A stretch of 64,000 nt of DNA. It comes from Aidingimonas halophila (lineage in GTDB: Bacteria > Pseudomonadota > Gammaproteobacteria > Pseudomonadales > Halomonadaceae). The notes under the pieces are model-generated. The model was given only the letters and a program-made list of their open reading frames with translations. It made no database searches and had not been told where the DNA came from. Made by a program: the position numbers and the translations under genes. Location of the stretch: assembly GCF_900106955.1 (NCBI RefSeq), contig NZ_FNNI01000005.1, positions 62,001-126,000 on the forward strand, written 5' to 3'. Each line of letters starts with the position of its first letter. The stretch's first letter is position 1. Shown here one piece after another: positions 46,459 to 55,871 of this stretch.

Positions 46459-47561
46459 TGGCGGAAATCATGCTCAAGTCGCTGGCACATTCCTATCTGG
46501 AATCCCCTCGTCATGCCGAGGACTTTGCGATTCGTGAGATGACCCATGTCTGGCAACAAGGCGGTGCTTATGCCTTGCTGGGTCCATCAGGGTGCGGTAA
46601 GTCGACATTGTTGAACATCATTTCTGGCTTATTGGTGCCGACCAGTGGTGAGGTACATTTCGATGGCAATGTCGTCAACCCCCTGCCTCCGGAAGAGCGC
46701 AACATCGCCCAGGTTTTCCAGTTTCCGGTGGTCTACGACACCATGACGGTATATGACAATCTGGCGTTTCCATTACGTAATGTGGAGACTTCCGAGACCA
46801 AGGTGTCGGAACGTGTCGAGGAAGTTGCCGACGTCCTGGATTTGACCTCTCTACTCAAACGCAAGGCCAAGAACCTGACAGCGGATGAGAAACAGAAAGT
46901 TTCCATGGGACGGGGTCTGGTCCGTGACGACGTCTCTGCCATTCTTTTCGATGAGCCTCTGACGGTCATCGATCCTCATTTGAAGTGGAAGCTGCGCCGC
47001 AAGCTCAAGGAGATTCATCAGCGCTTCAACATCACCATGATTTACGTGACGCACGATCAATTGGAGGCGTCGACGTTCGCCGACAAGATTGCGGTGATGT
47101 ATGAAGGGCAGGTCGTGCAATTCGGTTCCCCGCGCGAGCTTTTCGAACGGCCGGGACACACATTCGTCGGTTATTTCATCGGTAGCCCCGGAATGAACTT
47201 CATGCGGGTTCGTGCCAGTGATGGCCATCTTTACAGCGGCGACGTATTGCTGCCGATCACCAGTTCCTCCCTTTATGAGAACGTGACTCGTTGTACGTCC
47301 GACAATATCCAATTGGGAATCCGTCCCGAGTTCATCGAGGTCCATGACACGCCCGTCGAGCGGGCCCTGGAATCAGAGGTGATACAGGTACAAGACTTGG
47401 GTACCTATTCGATTCTCTCCCTTCGCCTGGGGAATGTCGCTTTAAAGGCCCGTGTTGAAGAAGGCGAACCCTTACCTGCTGACAAAGCATACATTCACTT
47501 CCCTGAAGCTTGGACGGGGCTGTATGTCGATGAATACCGAGTGGAGTCAGGCGATGAATAA
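46458..47561 (+). CDS. glpT: glycerol ABC transporter ATP-binding protein GlpT
   Basis: This is the second ATPase of the glycerol importer, unrelated to the GlpT antiporter of E. coli. The 367-residue product has Walker A GPSGCGKST, Q-loop FQFPVVYD, Walker B ILFDEP (D165, E166) and the switch histidine H199 in YVTHDQ. The ABC signature is replaced by LTADEKQ (140-146) instead of LSGGQ, and the D-loop reads VIDPH. GlpT's missing signature faces the GlpS site that lacks its histidine. A TOBE-like domain ends the protein. Confidence 0.88.
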   Translation: MAEIMLKSLAHSYLESPRHAEDFAIREMTHVWQQGGAYALLGPSGCGKSTLLNIISGLLVPTSGEVHFDGNVVNPLPPEERNIAQVFQFPVVYDTMTVYDNLAFPLRNVETSETKVSERVEEVADVLDLTSLLKRKAKNLTADEKQKVSMGRGLVRDDVSAILFDEPLTVIDPHLKWKLRRKLKEIHQRFNITMIYVTHDQLEASTFADKIAVMYEGQVVQFGSPRELFERPGHTFVGYFIGSPGMNFMRVRASDGHLYSGDVLLPITSSSLYENVTRCTSDNIQLGIRPEFIEVHDTPVERALESEVIQVQDLGTYSILSLRLGNVALKARVEEGEPLPADKAYIHFPEAWTGLYVDEYRVESGDE

Positions 47562-48435
47562 AATTCGCAACAATAGAGCATGGCTGCTGATATTGCCGAT
47601 GCTCCTGCTGGTTGCCTTTTCGGCCATCATTCCCTTGATGACGGTCGTGAACTACTCGGTTCAGGATGTATTTGATGCGCATACCCGGTTTTTCACGGGC
47701 ACGGAATGGTTCGAAGCCACGCTCAATGACCGGGATCTGCAGGCGGCCTTGTTACGTCAGTTTGCATTCTCCTTTACCGTGCTGGCCATCGAGGTACCAC
47801 TGGGTATCGGAATCGCTTTACTGATGCCTAAACGAGGATGGCAGGCATCCGCCGTATTGGTTCTGGTGACATTGCCGTTGCTCATTCCCTGGAATGTCGT
47901 TGGCAGTATCTGGCAGATATTCACCCGCGGGGATATTGGTTTGATGGGGGTCGGCCTGCGTGGGATGGGCTACGGGTACAGCATTACCAGTAGTGCCGTT
48001 GATGCCTGGGCGACCATTGTTCTGATGGATGTCTGGCACTGGACCCCGTTGATTGCATTGCTTTGTTACAGCGGTCTGCGGGCTATCCCCGAGGCATATT
48101 ATCAAGCAGCCAGGATCGATCGGGCATCGAAATGGTCGGTGTTCCGGTACATCCAGTTGCCTAAGCTTACCAATGTCCTTGTCATCGGCATTCTCCTGCG
48201 CTTCATGCACTCGTTCATGATTTATGCCGAGCCTTTCGTCCTGACCGGTGGAGGGCCCGGTAGTTCTACCACGTTCCTTAGTCAATCGCTGACCACCATG
48301 GCTATTGCACAACAGGATCTAGGGCCATCGGCAGCGTTCTCATTGATCTATTTCCTGATCATTCTGCTGGTCTGCTGGGTTTTCTATACGGCGATCATGA
48401 ATATGCAGAAAGAGAAATACCATGGAGAGTCTTGA
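47554..48435 (+). CDS. glpP: glycerol ABC transporter permease GlpP
   Basis: GlpP is one of two permeases that form the glycerol channel. The 293-residue product has six hydrophobic segments and the EAA loop ALLCYSGLRAIPEAYYQAARIDRASKW, split here by position in the cytoplasmic loop. The ATG at 47554 overlaps the glpT stop by eight bases and matches family starts near MNKIRNNRAW. Longer open frame upstream overlaps glpT. Confidence 0.9.
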   Translation: MNKIRNNRAWLLILPMLLLVAFSAIIPLMTVVNYSVQDVFDAHTRFFTGTEWFEATLNDRDLQAALLRQFAFSFTVLAIEVPLGIGIALLMPKRGWQASAVLVLVTLPLLIPWNVVGSIWQIFTRGDIGLMGVGLRGMGYGYSITSSAVDAWATIVLMDVWHWTPLIALLCYSGLRAIPEAYYQAARIDRASKWSVFRYIQLPKLTNVLVIGILLRFMHSFMIYAEPFVLTGGGPGSSTTFLSQSLTTMAIAQQDLGPSAAFSLIYFLIILLVCWVFYTAIMNMQKEKYHGES

Positions 48436-48436
48436 G

Positions 48437-49330
48437 ATGACGAATGCGAAGCCGACGACTCCTGAGGCCGTAAACCAGCAAGCGGCAAAAGAGGCCGCCC
48501 GTCGTCGGCGGCGGTCACGGACAGCGCTGCGCCGCTGGCGACCGAAGCTGTTGTTGGGAGCCTACCTATTGTTCGTGCTGTTGCCGATCTACTGGCTCCT
48601 CAATATGTCCTTTCAGTCGAATAGTGAAATTCTCGGTCAATTCAGTTTTGTGCCCCAGGACATCACCCTGGAGCACTATATGAAAATATTCACCGATTCG
48701 AGTTGGTACATGGGGTACGTCAACTCGCTGATCTACGTACTCATCAACATGCTGATCAGCATTCTGGTCGCACTGCCTGCCGCTTACGCTTTCAGTCGTT
48801 TCCAATTCATCGGCGATAAGCATCTCTTCTTCTGGTTGTTGACCAATTTGATGGCACCGCCTGCCGTCTTCCTGCTGCCGTATTTCCAGCTCTATTACAC
48901 AGTGGGACTCTTCGATACGCATGTGGCTGTTGCGCTGGCACATTGTCTGTTCAATATCCCCTTGGCCGTATGGATACTGGAGGGATTCATGAGCAGTGTA
49001 CCCAAGGAGATCGACGAAACGGCCTTCATCGATGGTTACAGCTTTCCGCGGTTTTTCGTCAAGATTTTCATTCCAATGATCCGCTCAGGCATCGGGGTGA
49101 CACTGTTTTTCCTGTTCATGTTCTCCTGGGTTGAACTGCTGCTTGCCCGAACCCTGACCTCTACCGGAGCACAGCCGATTGCATCGGTCATGACCCGGAC
49201 ATCGACGGCGTCGGGGGTCGATTGGGGAACCTTGGCAGCCGCAGGGGTGCTAACCATCTTGCCGGGGATCTTCGTGGTCTATTTCGTTCGCAATCATATC
49301 GCCAAAGGCTTCGCCCTGGGGCGTACCTGA
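48437..49330 (+). CDS. glpQ: glycerol ABC transporter permease GlpQ
   Basis: GlpQ is the second permease of the glycerol importer, distinct from the phosphodiesterase of the same name. The 297-residue product starts with an Arg-rich cytoplasmic tail (RRRRRSRTALRRWRPK) before the first membrane helix. It has six hydrophobic segments and the permease loop SSVPKEIDETAFIDGYSFPRF. The ATG chosen follows GGAGAG; another in-frame ATG lies 15 bases upstream inside glpP. Confidence 0.9.
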   Translation: MTNAKPTTPEAVNQQAAKEAARRRRRSRTALRRWRPKLLLGAYLLFVLLPIYWLLNMSFQSNSEILGQFSFVPQDITLEHYMKIFTDSSWYMGYVNSLIYVLINMLISILVALPAAYAFSRFQFIGDKHLFFWLLTNLMAPPAVFLLPYFQLYYTVGLFDTHVAVALAHCLFNIPLAVWILEGFMSSVPKEIDETAFIDGYSFPRFFVKIFIPMIRSGIGVTLFFLFMFSWVELLLARTLTSTGAQPIASVMTRTSTASGVDWGTLAAAGVLTILPGIFVVYFVRNHIAKGFALGRT

Positions 49331-49343
49331 CGGAGGAATCGTC

Positions 49344-49616
49344 ATGGCATGGATGGTCTGGACACTGCCTACCACGCTGTTTTTCATCACCATTGCCGTA
49401 CTGCTGACCGGTATGACGGTGTGGGAAGTCATTTCTCCCACCGTTGAACGAAAGGGCTTTCTGCCCATCTCGACGACACGGGGTGACCGATTCTTTATCG
49501 GCCTACTTGCTGCGGCCTATATCCATCTGGCCGTCGTTGGGTTCACTCCGTTCAGTCTCTGGTCGGCCCTTGGCGCCTCGATACTTCTGATGCTCGTATT
49601 GCTGCGCTGGGGCTGA
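49344..49616 (+). CDS. glpU: small DUF2160 membrane protein GlpU
   Basis: A 90-residue protein with about three hydrophobic segments, matching the small DUF2160 protein always found between glpQ and glpV in this operon type. The motif MTVWEVISPTVERKGFLPI lies in the loop after the first helix. Its molecular role is unknown. It may stabilise the permease. ATG lies 13 bases after the glpQ stop. Confidence 0.85.
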   Translation: MAWMVWTLPTTLFFITIAVLLTGMTVWEVISPTVERKGFLPISTTRGDRFFIGLLAAAYIHLAVVGFTPFSLWSALGASILLMLVLLRWG

Positions 49617-49671
49617 CCATTACCCGCGGACCCCATCGTTCAAGGATGGACCACACCAAAAAGAGGTCATT

Positions 49672-51411
49672 ATGAAACCGATAACAATGCGACTCTCTCT
49701 CATAGCTGCTTGCGTCATGTCGGCAAGTGGCGCCTTGCACGCCGAAGAACAAGATGCCCGTGCCGTTGCCGAGCGGCTGGTCGATGAACATTTCCAGAAC
49801 TCGACATTGAGCCGTGAGGAGCAAATCGAGGAGCTCCTGTGGTTCGCAGAAGCGGCCGAGCCGTTTCGTGACATGGAGATCAACACCGTCGCCGAGGGAT
49901 TGACCACCCACACCTATGAGCGCGATGTGCTGGCCGAAGCCTTCGAGGAACTGACGGGGATCGAAGTCACGCACGATATCATCGGTGAAGGCGATGTCGT
50001 CGATAACATGCAGACCCAGATGCAATCGGGTCGAAATATCTATGACGGCTATGTAAACGACTCCGATGCCATCGGTACTCACATTCGCTATGGTACGACC
50101 ATCAATCTTTCGGATGCCATGGAAAACGAGTGGGCCGACTACACGCTGCCGACATTGGATCTCGACGATTTCATCGGTCTGCAATACACCACTGGACCGG
50201 ATGGCAGCATCTATCAGTTACCGGACCAACAGTTCGCGAACCTTTATTGGTTCCGCTATGACTGGTTCGAGCGCGAGGATTTTCAGGAACAGTTCAGGGA
50301 CATCTATGGTTACGACCTGGGCGTTCCCACCAACTGGACTGCCTATGAAGATATCGCCGAATTCTTCACGGAACATGTTGGCGAGATCGATGGGGAAACC
50401 GTCTACGGCCATATGGACTACGGTCGACGTGATCCCTCGCTGGGGTGGCGTTTTCACGACTCCTGGCTCTCCATGGCCGGAATGGGCAGCCCTGGCGTCC
50501 CCTTCGGCAATCCCGTCGATGACTGGGGTATCCGGGTCAATGAAGAGAGTCAGCCGGTAGGGGCCAGTGTCAGTCGAGGTGGCGCCACCAACTCCCCGGC
50601 ATCAGTCTTTGCCGTGACCAAGATGGTCGAGTGGCTGGAAAACTATGCGCCACCTGAAGCGAGTGGCATGACATTCGGAGAGGCAGGGCCGGTGCCGGCG
50701 CAGGGTAACATTGCCCAGCAAATGTTCTGGTACACGACCTTCACGGCCGACATGACCGATCCGGAACTGCCGATCAACAATGACGATGGTACGCCGAAAT
50801 GGCGCATGGCACCTTCGCCCACCGGCCCATACTGGGAAGAGGGCATGAAGGTGGGGTATCAGGATGTGGGGTCCTGGACCTTCTTCGATTCCACGCCTGA
50901 GGATCGCCGTACCGCGGCCTGGCTGTTTGCCCAGTTCACCGTGTCGAAGACGGTATCGCTGGAAAAATTGATGACCGGTCTCACGCCGATTCGTGAGTCG
51001 GATATCTTCTCCGACCAGATGACCGAGATGGCGCCCAAGCTCGGCGGGCTGGTGGAGTTCTATCGTAGCCCCAACGAAGCCAACTGGACGCCTTCGAGCA
51101 CCAATGTGCCTGACTATCCGCGTATGGCACCGCTGTGGTGGCAGAACCTGGCGCCGGCGGTCAATGGTGATGTCACTCCCCAGGAGGCATTGGATGACCT
51201 GGCGGCAGATCTCGATAACATCATGCAGCGTCTGGCTCGCGCCGAAGTGTTCGAGGTTTACTCGCCGCAGCTCAATGAGGAGCGTGATCCTCAGGAGTGG
51301 CTCGATGAAGAGGGGGCGCCCAAGCCCAAGCTCGATAATGAGATGCCCCAGGGAGAGACCATCCCCTATGACGAAATGATGGAAGATTGGATGGCTGCCG
51401 GTACCCGCTGA
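49672..51411 (+). CDS. glpV: glycerol ABC transporter substrate-binding protein GlpV
   Basis: GlpV captures glycerol in the periplasm. The 579-residue product has a signal peptide ending ALHAEEQ and is larger than usual sugar-binding proteins. It has the family blocks TTHTYERDVLAEAFEELTGIEV, QFANLYWFRYDWF and a Trp-rich region WMAAG near the end. ATG follows AAAGAGGTC. A terminator stem follows before glpD. Confidence 0.9.
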   Translation: MKPITMRLSLIAACVMSASGALHAEEQDARAVAERLVDEHFQNSTLSREEQIEELLWFAEAAEPFRDMEINTVAEGLTTHTYERDVLAEAFEELTGIEVTHDIIGEGDVVDNMQTQMQSGRNIYDGYVNDSDAIGTHIRYGTTINLSDAMENEWADYTLPTLDLDDFIGLQYTTGPDGSIYQLPDQQFANLYWFRYDWFEREDFQEQFRDIYGYDLGVPTNWTAYEDIAEFFTEHVGEIDGETVYGHMDYGRRDPSLGWRFHDSWLSMAGMGSPGVPFGNPVDDWGIRVNEESQPVGASVSRGGATNSPASVFAVTKMVEWLENYAPPEASGMTFGEAGPVPAQGNIAQQMFWYTTFTADMTDPELPINNDDGTPKWRMAPSPTGPYWEEGMKVGYQDVGSWTFFDSTPEDRRTAAWLFAQFTVSKTVSLEKLMTGLTPIRESDIFSDQMTEMAPKLGGLVEFYRSPNEANWTPSSTNVPDYPRMAPLWWQNLAPAVNGDVTPQEALDDLAADLDNIMQRLARAEVFEVYSPQLNEERDPQEWLDEEGAPKPKLDNEMPQGETIPYDEMMEDWMAAGTR

Positions 51412-51496
51412 TCGATGAGGGCGGGCAGGTGTCCGCCCGATGGCTCGGCAGCAGTCGAGCCCGACATTTACAGTGACCGGTTGCCCGAACGGGTGT

Positions 51497-51529
51497 AGCC
51501 CCGCTCGGCGCAGGCCGAGTGGGGCTTTT
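51497..51529 (+). terminator. rho-independent terminator between glpV and glpD
   Basis: A 13-pair stem, AGCCCCGCTCGGC / GCCGAGTGGGGCT (one G-T pair), with loop GCAG is followed by TTTTG. It ends 20 bases before the glpD start, so it could both end the transporter mRNA and limit read-through into glpD. Confidence 0.85.
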
Positions 51530-51548
51530 GTCTTCATGGGGCCCTGTT

Positions 51549-53165
51549 ATGCAGCTTAGGCAGAATAATATTCGTCAACTGAAAGCGCGTGATTTCGATG
51601 TCCTGGTGATCGGCGGAGGGATCAATGGTGCGTCGGCGGCTTCGGCCTTGAGTGGCAAGGGCGTTCGGGTGGCACTCATCGAACGAGGCGATTTTGCCAG
51701 TAGTACCAGCATGCATTCCTCGAATCTGGTCTGGGGTGGCATCAAGTACATGGAGAGCCATGATTTTGCCTTGGTGCGTAAGTTGTGCAAAAGCCGCAAC
51801 CACTTGATCAAGCACTATCCTTCGACCGTCAGGGAAATTCGTTTTTTGACCACGATTTATCGTGGTTTCCGTTACCATCCCCGCTACTTGTGGTTGGGCA
51901 CCTGGTTATACTGGCTGATAGGTAGCGCCTTCACCCGTATCCCGCATTACCTGCGTGTCGGTGATATCGCTTCTCGCGAACCGGTCATCGATACATCGCG
52001 GGCTCTTGGCGGGATCGAATACTCTGATGCTTACCTGCATGACAATGATGCCAGATTCGTCTTCAATCTCATTCGCAGGGCTCTGGATTACGGTGCGGTT
52101 GCAGCGAATTATGTCGAGTCGCTGGGGGCGGAATGCGATGAGAATGGCTGGACGACTCAGGTACGCGATCGTGAGAACGGGGAGGTCTTTTCGATCCGGT
52201 CCCGGGTGTTGATCAATGCCACCGGGCCCTGGGTCGATACGCTGAATCGTCTGTCCTCGCAGCCTACCGAACATCGACACGTTTTCTCCAAGGGAATTCA
52301 TCTGATCGTGCCGCGTTTAACGGACAGTCAGCGTGTATTGGCGTTTTTTGCCGACGATGGACGCCTGTTCTTCGTGATTCCGATGGGACCTCGAACCTGT
52401 GTGGGAACGACCGATACCCGGGTCGATACGCCGGAAGTCGAGGTGACGCACGAGGACATTCAATTCGTGCTCGATAACATCAACAAACGATTGCAGCTTG
52501 GCAGTCCACTGCGAGAGCAAGACATCATTGCCACTCGTTGCGGTGTGCGGCCGTTGGCGGTCAAAGCTGATATCAGTGATGATCGGGATTTTCTGCAGCT
52601 GTCACGCAAGCATGTGATCGATGTCGACATGCGGCGCAGGCATCTGAGTATTTTCGGCGGCAAGTTGACGGATTGCTTGAATGTCGGCGAAGAGGTGGTC
52701 GAGTCAGTCAGTCAACTGGGAGTGGACATTCCGTTCCCGGCGTATCGTTGGTATGGGGAACCCTCTGACTCAGTCAGAGCGGCCTTCATGCATCAGGCGC
52801 GGTTGATGAGACTCGATGCGTTACGTAACGATACCTCCGCTGCGGAGTCGTTGAGTGAGCGACTCTGGCGTCGTTATGGTGCCACGGCCCTCGAGATGCT
52901 GGAAGATATTCGCCAGGATCCACGCCAGGGCGAAGTACTGATCGAGGGAACCGAGTACTTGCGTTGCGAAGTCCGCCAAGCCGCTCGACGGGAAATGGTG
53001 ACCCGTCTGGAAGACTTCTTGCGACGGCGTTCGAAAATATCGCTGGTCGTCCCGGAGGAGGCAATCCGTCAATCGCCCGGCCTTCGTGAGGCGTGTGACA
53101 TTCTCTTTGGGGATACGGCAGATCAACGGCTCCAGGAATATCTCGAAGGCGGTGATGTGGGGTAA
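51549..53165 (+). CDS. glpD: aerobic glycerol-3-phosphate dehydrogenase
   Basis: GlpD oxidises glycerol 3-phosphate to dihydroxyacetone phosphate at the inner membrane, passing electrons to quinone. The 538-residue product has the FAD fold VLVIGGGINGASAASALSG, the GlpD signature SNLVWGGIKYMES, ATGPWVDTL, the region VGTTDTRVD, and SRKHVIDVD...IFGGKLTDCLNVGEEV. ATG at 51549 follows the terminator; the longer open frame begins inside its stem and is rejected. The gene closes the second glycerol locus. Confidence 0.93.
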   Translation: MQLRQNNIRQLKARDFDVLVIGGGINGASAASALSGKGVRVALIERGDFASSTSMHSSNLVWGGIKYMESHDFALVRKLCKSRNHLIKHYPSTVREIRFLTTIYRGFRYHPRYLWLGTWLYWLIGSAFTRIPHYLRVGDIASREPVIDTSRALGGIEYSDAYLHDNDARFVFNLIRRALDYGAVAANYVESLGAECDENGWTTQVRDRENGEVFSIRSRVLINATGPWVDTLNRLSSQPTEHRHVFSKGIHLIVPRLTDSQRVLAFFADDGRLFFVIPMGPRTCVGTTDTRVDTPEVEVTHEDIQFVLDNINKRLQLGSPLREQDIIATRCGVRPLAVKADISDDRDFLQLSRKHVIDVDMRRRHLSIFGGKLTDCLNVGEEVVESVSQLGVDIPFPAYRWYGEPSDSVRAAFMHQARLMRLDALRNDTSAAESLSERLWRRYGATALEMLEDIRQDPRQGEVLIEGTEYLRCEVRQAARREMVTRLEDFLRRRSKISLVVPEEAIRQSPGLREACDILFGDTADQRLQEYLEGGDVG

Positions 53166-53237
53166 ACTGCGCGGCGCCGGTGGCCTACGGCTGGCACTCC
53201 GGCTTCGTCTCATCCTGCCGTCAAGGAGATTTCCCTC

Positions 53238-54476
53238 ATGAGTGATGCCGCTACTGCCGCGGAAACCCCAGTCGACTCCCTGCCCCGTACGCTGCTGACC
53301 GGGGCGCAGATGTTGTTCGTGGCCTTTGGCGCACTGGTCCTGGTGCCTTTGTTGACCGGTCTGGATACGAATGTCGCCATGTTTACGGCCGGCCTTGGCA
53401 CCTTGGTGTTTCATTGGGTGACTGGGCGTTGTATCCCGGTATTTCTTGCCTCTTCGTTTGCGTTCATTGCACCGATCCAGGGCTCGGTCGACAGTTTCGG
53501 TATTTCCGCTACATTAGGGGGATTGCTGGTATCCGGGCTGGTTTATGTGGCCATTTCGCAGTTCGTGCGGTTAAAGGGGACCGCTTGGCTCCATCGCTTG
53601 TTGCCACCGGTTGTGGTCGGTCCGGTCATCATGGTGATTGGCTTGGCACTGGCACCGGTGGCCGTGGATATGGCCATCGGTGACACCAGCGATCACATCG
53701 ATTACGACCAGGCTCTCATCTTGTCCATGATCAGTTTGCTCGTGACTCTGATCCTGGCCGTTTTCGGACGCGGCTTGTTGCGTCTGGTCCCTATTCTTGG
53801 CGGTATCGTCGTAGGTTATCTCCTGGCACTGGCCATGGGTGTGGTCGAATTGGCCCCGGTCTACGAGGCTAAGTGGCTGGCACTGCCGAGCTTTACGCCG
53901 CCTTCGTTTCATTGGGCGGCGATCCTTTTCATGATACCCGTAGCGATTGCTCCCGCTGTCGAACACATCGGCGACATGGTGGCGATCGGTTCAGTGACAC
54001 GACGCAATTATCTCGATTCACCGGGGCTGCATCGGACCCTGCTGGGGGATGGGCTGGCGACGTCAACGGCGGCCTTGTTTGGTGGCCCGCCCAACACGAC
54101 GTATTCGGAAGTGACCGGCGCGGTCACACTGACGCGGGCATTCAATCCCCACATCATGCTGGTGGCTGCCTGTCTGGCGATCGTTCTGGCATTCGTCGGC
54201 AAATTGGGGGCCATGCTCCAGTCCATCCCCGGCCCCGTGATGGGCGGCATCATGACCTTGCTGTTTGGCTCGATCGCCGTGGTTGGCATGAACACACTGG
54301 TGAGAGCCGGCAAGCCACTGACTGCACCTCGCAACCTGGTCGTGGTTTCATTGATACTGGTATTCGGAATCGGCGGCATGCAGATCGGCAGTGGTCAGTT
54401 CACCCTGCAGGGTGTCAGCCTGGCGGCATTGGTAGGTATCATACTCAATCTACTGTTGCCGCCGGCCAAGGAGTGA
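53238..54476 (+). CDS. uraA: NCS2-family uracil permease
   Basis: UraA imports uracil with protons. The 412-residue product has about 14 hydrophobic segments with the family blocks GAQMLFVAFGALVLVPLLTG, FLASSFAFIAPIQ, IPVAIAPAVEHIGDMVAIG (central Glu-His pair), GPPNTTYSEVTGAVTLT and NLLLPPAKE at the end. ATG follows AAGGAGA. It complements upp. It converges with the regulator gene eight bases downstream. Confidence 0.9.
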   Translation: MSDAATAAETPVDSLPRTLLTGAQMLFVAFGALVLVPLLTGLDTNVAMFTAGLGTLVFHWVTGRCIPVFLASSFAFIAPIQGSVDSFGISATLGGLLVSGLVYVAISQFVRLKGTAWLHRLLPPVVVGPVIMVIGLALAPVAVDMAIGDTSDHIDYDQALILSMISLLVTLILAVFGRGLLRLVPILGGIVVGYLLALAMGVVELAPVYEAKWLALPSFTPPSFHWAAILFMIPVAIAPAVEHIGDMVAIGSVTRRNYLDSPGLHRTLLGDGLATSTAALFGGPPNTTYSEVTGAVTLTRAFNPHIMLVAACLAIVLAFVGKLGAMLQSIPGPVMGGIMTLLFGSIAVVGMNTLVRAGKPLTAPRNLVVVSLILVFGIGGMQIGSGQFTLQGVSLAALVGIILNLLLPPAKE

Positions 54477-54484
54477 CAGGGAAC

Positions 54485-55069
54485 TCACACATGGTGGCAG
54501 GCATCGCCACCGTCTGAAAACGAAGGCGGCGTGTTGGCACTGACGATCACGCATTCACGGTCGCCGACATTACGAAAGCGGTGTGGCAACCGGGAGTCGA
54601 AATAATAGGCATCGCCTGTACCGAGTTGCTGAACTTCGTTGCCCACCGTGAGTTCGATGGTCCCTGAAACGATGACGCCGCCTTCCTCGCCATCGTGCTC
54701 GAGCATTGTCTCGCCGGTATCGGCGCCGGGAGGGTAGCGTTCGTGCAGGATCGACATGCTTCGACCGGGGCGCCTGGCGCCGATAAGTCGCCATGACAAC
54801 TGCCCGTCACCGATATCGGTCAACTCCTCGGCACGATAGAAAACCTTGGGCTCTTCCTGACTCGGCTCACCGGCGAAGAATTCGCTGATGGATACCGGCA
54901 AGGCATCCAGAATCTTCTTCAGCGAGCTGACGGAAGGGCTGACGCTGTTCTGCTCGATCAGCGAAATGGTGCTATTGGTAACATTGGCCCGCTTGGCAAG
55001 TTCGCGTTGCGACAGGTCACGCTCAATACGGAGTGCTCTAAGGCGGCCTCCGACATCGAATCCACTCAT
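54485..55069 (-). CDS. XRE-family regulator with cupin domain
   Basis: A 194-residue transcription factor: an N-terminal XRE helix-turn-helix (about 8-65, LRALRIERDLSQRELAKRANVTNSTISLIEQ) and a C-terminal cupin barrel (about 110-185) with HDGEEGGVIVSG and PHRFRN. The layout is that of PuuR, which controls putrescine catabolism, but no such genes are near and the target is unknown. ATG after AAGGACC was chosen over a frame 48 codons longer. The neighbour uraA may be a target or may be coincidental. Confidence 0.85.
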   Translation of the reverse strand: MSGFDVGGRLRALRIERDLSQRELAKRANVTNSTISLIEQNSVSPSVSSLKKILDALPVSISEFFAGEPSQEEPKVFYRAEELTDIGDGQLSWRLIGARRPGRSMSILHERYPPGADTGETMLEHDGEEGGVIVSGTIELTVGNEVQQLGTGDAYYFDSRLPHRFRNVGDRECVIVSANTPPSFSDGGDACHHV

Positions 55070-55252
55070 GATGGGTCCTTGTTCAAGATCCTGGACACAT
55101 GATACCGCTCGACCGGCAGTCATCGAAACACATCGTCGATCAGCGACTTTCGTCGTGTAAGCGTCAGGCCGGCTGTATGCCCACTCTGGCATTTGCGGTA
55201 CCCTTTCAATCAATGAAGCCCATGGATGCCGTAGTTATCGGAAACTCGCCAA

Positions 55253-55849
55253 ATGCATACCGAATCGTTATCTGGCCTGGTGCTTGCCGGCGGTCAAGGC
55301 CGCCGCATGGGAGGCCGTGACAAGGGGCTCGAGCCGTTTGCCGACGGCACACTGATCGATTATGCCTGTCGCCCCTTGCGCCGACATGTCAATGAGTTGT
55401 TGATCAATGCCAACCGCCATCTGGAGACATACCGTCAATATGGCGGGCAGGTCATTGTGGATAGACAAGGTGGATACCAGGGACCGCTCATGGGGATATG
55501 GAGCGGTCTGTGTGCGGCACATACCCAGTGGCTGGTCATCGTTCCTTGTGATAGCCCCATGTTGCCTGAATGTCTGGTCGAGAGATTATGGCAGGGCAAG
55601 GGAGAGCACGACATTGCCGTGGCCCATGATGGTGAAAGAGCGCATCCGGTAGTGGCCCTCATGCGAACCTCGCTGGCCGGCGATCTTGAGTCCGCCTTGC
55701 AGGCGGGGGAGCGAAAGATCGATCGCTGGTATGACCGCCACGCATGGTGTTATGTGGATTTCAGTGATTGTCCGGCGGCTTTCGTCAATCTCAACAGCGA
55801 GGATGACAAGACGATGCTGGAAGAGCGTCTTGCATCGCGTACCGGGTGA
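55253..55849 (+). CDS. mobA: molybdenum cofactor guanylyltransferase
   Basis: MobA adds GMP to molybdopterin-molybdenum, making the MGD cofactor of the DMSO-reductase family. The 198-residue product has the nucleotidyltransferase start LAGGQGRRMGGRDKGLEPF, the metal site VPCDSPMLP and the region AHPVVALM. It opens a run of six molybdenum cofactor genes on one strand. The start ATG has a weak ribosome site. Confidence 0.93.
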   Translation: MHTESLSGLVLAGGQGRRMGGRDKGLEPFADGTLIDYACRPLRRHVNELLINANRHLETYRQYGGQVIVDRQGGYQGPLMGIWSGLCAAHTQWLVIVPCDSPMLPECLVERLWQGKGEHDIAVAHDGERAHPVVALMRTSLAGDLESALQAGERKIDRWYDRHAWCYVDFSDCPAAFVNLNSEDDKTMLEERLASRTG

Positions 55850-55871
55850 CCAATGAGTGGAAATGTATGAC

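Noticed and set aside
50602-51537. 311-codon minus-strand open frame over glpV
   Set aside because: It is a shadow of glpV with an Arg- and His-rich composition unlike the acidic neighbours.
55070-55252. Moco riboswitch before the molybdenum cofactor operon
   Set aside because: No long multi-stem element is visible between the cupin regulator and mobA.
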